From positions 21,557,257-21,621,256 of the forward strand of contig NC_052476.1 in assembly GCF_009730915.1 (NCBI RefSeq): a DNA stretch of 64,000 nt, written 5' to 3'. Positions 59,875 through 64,000 of this stretch are shown piece by piece. The stretch is from Dioscorea cayenensis subsp. rotundata. Taxonomy: Eukaryota; Streptophyta; Magnoliopsida; Dioscoreales; Dioscoreaceae. The notes beneath the pieces are model-generated. The model searched no databases. It saw only the letters and a program-made list of their open reading frames with translations, and had not been told where the DNA came from. The position numbers and the translations under genes were made by a program. The stretch's first letter is position 1, and every line of letters begins with the position of its first letter.

Positions 59875-62800
59875 TCAATCAGTCATAGTTTTAAGTAAAT
59901 CTTCAGCCACCCTTTTCTCTTCAGCACATTGAACTTGAGCAGATGAGCTTTGACCATCTCCAAACTACATAAATTTATTTGCATAATTAAACCATTAATA
60001 TGACCACAAATTATTTTCGAAGAAATTCATGAATGAAAGAAATAAACATATGAATGTCGAAGAAAATAATCACCTTTGGTCCACAAGAACTTGCCAGTAG
60101 TCTCATGTACTGATCACGGCCTTCTGGATGACGAACCATGGACTGAACTCTTGCTAAAGCTTTTTCTACTCCGGCAACTTTCAGTTTTCGACCGAGGCGA
60201 AGGTATTCGTAGTCATCGGTTGGCCCGATATCTGCTGCAACTGGTGCGGCTGGTTTATCAGCACGATAGCCTCGTAATCCAGATCCCTTGCGCCTCCACC
60301 GTAATATGGCTTTTTCAACTATACTGACAGACCAGACGACCTTTCTATACTGTCTGCGAACTTGATGTCCCCTTACATGAGCCTGAAAATAAAGCCAATC
60401 AATCAGCAAATTGAATTAATGAACTTAATACTTCCTGCTTTTGATGATTGTAGAGAAGTTCTGGAACATTTCATGAACTTTCATTTAGTAATGGTTGCCA
60501 AAATTGAATAAAAGAGTCTTATTCAAAGAAAAATGTCAAAATCATGAATTGAAGAGGATATACAGGTCAAAGAAGAGCAAATTTATAGATAAACATGTTC
60601 ATCATGCTTCATATTCACATAAGAATAGCAATGATGTATCTCAGCAAAAATTAGTCATTATTTTCGTGTATGCATCTGGAAATGCCATTGGCAGCAAGCA
60701 AACTTAAAATTTTCACCTGAATTTTCACAATTCGGTTCCGAATCTTTAAGAAATCTTTTCTTCCCTTCCATCCCCGAAATTTTTGTTGGATTTTTACAGC
60801 AGCCGCAGCATGTAAAGAATCATTGAAGTGATCTATTTTAAGAACTTTGCACAGAGAGGAAGCAATCAATACTTCACTTGGTATTTCAGGATTTTCTCTA
60901 CTTTTAATTAGCTCCCTCTGGCGGAATGAGTGCATTCTAAAAGCAGCTTGAATTCGTGCAGCTGCTTGAGCTGAATTCCTCACAGCAGCAAGAGAACCAC
61001 GTAATGGCACCAGCTCTTCTTCTCCGTCTAGAGGAACTAAGCTTTGTGCACTTACTTTCTCAATGGCCCTTTCAGCAGCAAGATTCGCAGCAACATTATC
61101 GATGATACTTTCTTCAAGAGTAATTGTAGAGAGGTGACTCGTCAAATCTGCTTCAGCCAAATACCCACCAATTCCTTTGTGTCCCCTGCTTGATGCTAAA
61201 TCAGCAGCAGTTCGACCTTCAGGATAAGCTGAGGAAGGGTCCTCAACTAAACCAGGAGCAGCACCCAATTTGAGAAGCGTGACAACTGCCTCTTCTCTGA
61301 TGATTCAACATTAAATACTATGGTCAGGATAGCAGAATCAGCAGGACTTAACACCATTCATGGTTAAAATAATGCCCAAAATACATAGAAAATACAAAGC
61401 GGAGGGCCAACCAAAATCTGATGTCCAATAGCGTAGCATATGGTGGAATAAGCACAAGAAAGAAAATAAGAAAGTTTTTCTAACAGAAAACATAAATCAA
61501 GAAGGGGCATATTGTGTTAGCAATCAAGGAATGCCTAGGAGTGCCTAAAAGAACCCAATAGTTAGGTTTGACAATCTATTGTTTCCTAATAAAATGTTAA
61601 AATGGCAAACTGCCACAGTTAATGCTACATTAAGATATAGCCAATCATACAGCAATCATCCCTATATTTATATTCGATTGAACACAGTCCAGTAGCAAAT
61701 CACAAGTTTATAGATGTCCTTTGGGGCATGTCACAATTTGTAGCAAAAGTTTGTTTGGATTGACATGTGAAAAATTGTTCAGTGTGGAATGGGTAAGAGG
61801 CAGCAAGATGGACCACCTACCTAACCTTAGCCAAAAGAAAGCTTGAAGAGACAACCATTGAAACTTCAAAATTGTATAGGTCCTAAATATAAAGTATAAA
61901 AAATTTCCAACAAAGAAATCAAGGACTTCACAAAACTCACTTCAGTCTTGTAACACAAATGAACCAGCTCAATATGAAGAGGCGATTATTCAAAAAGAAA
62001 CCAAAGGAATTCCAGTTAGCTAAGAAGGTATAAACTAATCAAAGAAATAACATTACATGTCTTGTCACTGCTTAATTGATAATAGGTTTTATAAACTGTT
62101 CATAAAAGAAAGTTGTGAAACCTTGGAAACTTTTGTGGCTGCGAAACAAGACAACTCAAATCTGATTTAGCATTTAGCTTAACATTATTGGCACAATATG
62201 TTTAGTAAAAAAATTGCAACCCAACCTGCCATAGAATGCAGCCCAATGAAGCCCAGTCCTGCCCCGAGCATCTCTAAAATTTGGATTGACGCCAGCACCT
62301 ACTATGAGGTTAATAGCCCACTCATATCCAAGAGCAGATGCATAATGAATAACTCCCATTCCATCCTCATCTAACACATTAGGCCCTTTGCTTTCCTCAT
62401 GTGCTCTGCAGGCTAGCCACTCAACCAATTTACCTTCCAGCAATTTCTGAATCAATGCATCTCTAAGATCCCCCTGGCATCTTTGAAAAGCCTTTGACTG
62501 CAGTTCAATCTCACCCCATCCATTATTCTCCCTACTGGAACTTAAAATTAAATCACTGATCCTGGCACAATTATGGCAACCCTCAAGAGAGCAAGCTACC
62601 ACTCCTAGAGTCAACATCTTTGCGAAACATATATGCAAATGTATTTCATCTCCTGATTCTCTTTTCCTAGATAATGATTTTCCATTGGAGAGACCTTCAC
62701 GATACTCAAACTCTCGGACCTCACTACAAGCTAACCTATTGCTGCGGGTGATATAGAATGGAACCCGTCCAGGGGTATGTGGAGGGGCTCGGCACCGAAG

Positions 62801-64000
62801 AACATTTTCTGTCAAAACTTCAGCTGAAACCTCATATTCACCAAACATGCAACACCATTTGATGCTGTTGGGATTTATGCCACCAAGAAATGTCCCTGAT
62901 ATCAGAACCTGATAGAAAATATGATCAGCTAAAATAACTACAATAAAAAATCATGACCAGCCTAAAAAGAGTCAAGGTATAATTAAAGAGATCATAGGAG
63001 TACTAACAACAATGTTGCACACCTTTGTTTCAACATCAGAATAGGCCCAGTCTGGTGAGAAGTCAAGAATACTGAATAACTGTTCCTGGGATATTGAAGG
63101 ACCCAGTGATTCCGTATCCAACTGCATATGCACGGATAGACTGGTAACCTCTTTGTCATCATTTTGAGTATCAATTGTATTCCAATAACTACCAGAATCT
63201 GAAGCCATCAGCGAGTTGTCGCAATCCCTGCCAATTTCATTGTTCATCCATCTTCCAAAACTGTCCAATTTCTTTAGCTCCCCAAATTCCCCATTACCAA
63301 TATTGCCTTTTGCAGTATTTTGTTTTGAATAGGAAGCTTCTTTTAGGAATTCCAAAGGCTGGTCAGCAGCAGCAAAGTCCGCTTGGCAATCTCTATCACT
63401 TTTAAATTGAGGAGCTACTGGGAAATGATGCTCATCAGGCACGCAATGCATAACAGATGCAGTGCCTACTGTGCTGTTATGACTAACAGGGCTATTAGCA
63501 TTCGCAGAACAACTCGGTTTGACCTGAAAAATGTGAAATTCAAATGAATGTTAAAAATAAATTGCACAATCAAACAAGTGAGACTGAGCACTAAACAAGT
63601 AAAGTATACACTGATATACAAGCTTTGAATATTATATTATAGGAAATAATCTAATTCCTTCTCTAAACTCCTAGCACAAAAAAAGTATATCTAAATACAA
63701 ACCTCTGGAAACTTAAGAAATCACTCATATGCATAACAAAAGACATCCAGATGTTAATAAGTTAACAATGGTTTTACAGGCGTGCACACACATACAGATG
63801 TTTTAAGAGCATTTACTTGGGCAGAAAAAGATAATTACACTACAAAAGAACTGTGATAAGATAAATAAGACATGAATTGATGATGAATCATGCTTAATAG
63901 ATGAGAATGAATAGTTTATATTATGTCACAATTACCTGAGCCCTTGTCATGCTAGATCCCGTGGGTCCCTGTAAAAGGGTATCATTCAAAAATATGCCAT
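59875..64000 (-). CDS. CAMTA: CAMTA calmodulin-binding transcription activator (5' part outside window)
   Basis: CAMTAs bind CGCG-type promoter boxes and link calcium/calmodulin to stress and immune gene expression. The visible C-terminal part has: a 33-nt exon (63936-63968); a linker exon (about 63023-63523) with GELKKLDSFGRWMN and SISQEQLFSILDFSPDWAYS; an IPT/TIG domain (WCCMFGEYEVSAEVL, CRAPPHTPGRVPFYITRSNR); ankyrin repeats (GMGVIHYASALGYEWAINLI, RDARGRTGLHWAAFYGREEA, GRTAADLASSRGHKG); IQ motifs (AARIQAAFRMHSFRQR, VKIQQKFRGWKGRKDF, IVKIQ-AHVRGHQVRRQY); the calmodulin-binding VEKAILRWRRKGSGLRGYR; and a terminal exon ending VAEDLLKTMTD, stop at 59875-59877. The DNA-binding CG-1 domain must lie beyond 64000. 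Frames join cleanly. It looks closer to CAMTA1-4 than CAMTA5/6; the exact member is undecided. Confidence 0.92.

Noticed and set aside
1-64000. CRISPR arrays, bacterial operons or a viral insertion
   Set aside because: No regularly spaced direct repeats with unique spacers, no ribosome-binding-site-led gene clusters and no viral replication genes; gene structure is eukaryotic throughout.

Overview
This is nuclear DNA from a flowering plant. Every protein I recognise is a land-plant family. The genes have many introns, lie in AT-rich spacers, and are interspersed with microsatellites, a foldback MITE, a tRNA-derived SINE head and a solo LTR. Exons are not GC-rich, which argues against a grass; monocot versus eudicot cannot be settled from the sequence alone.

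Layout. 0-5.4 kb: mobile-element debris and a tandem pair of small unrecognised protein genes (1754-1993 and 4771-5022, both +). 6.5-13.4 kb (-): NEMF/Rqc2-type ribosome quality-control gene (EMB1441-like). 13.4-15.7 kb: repeat-rich spacer. 15.7-26.1 kb (-): HECT ubiquitin ligase UPL6. 28.4-31.0 kb (-): thylakoid-lumen PsbP-domain protein (PPD2-like). 32.0-34.1 kb (-): gibberellin 2-oxidase gene whose middle exon carries two frameshifts. 34.1-38.5 kb: mostly empty AT-rich DNA plus a germin-like fragment. 38.5-41.2 kb: a 2.64-kb solo LTR with a perfect 5-bp target duplication. 41.8-49.9 kb (+): MOS1-like (BAT2/PRRC2 N-terminal domain) regulator of immunity genes. 51.0-59.0 kb (-): plant-specific importin-beta-like karyopherin (PLANTKAP type). 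59.9-64.0 kb (-): the C-terminal part of a CAMTA calmodulin-binding transcription factor, cut by the window edge.

The genes are independent housekeeping or regulatory loci and do not form a pathway. MOS1 and the karyopherin converge tail to tail. UPL6 and the karyopherin also carry close locus numbers in Arabidopsis as I remember them (At3g17205, At3g17340), so part of the order may be ancestral.

Three genes (NEMF C-terminus, PsbP exon 1/2 junction, GA2ox exon 2) show reading-frame problems, while UPL6, MOS1, the karyopherin and the visible CAMTA exons read through cleanly. This may be true gene decay or residual assembly indels and should be checked first. I see no convincing new multi-gene system. 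The best candidate for something undescribed is the small-protein gene pair at the left end, with in-frame diversification and different promoters.
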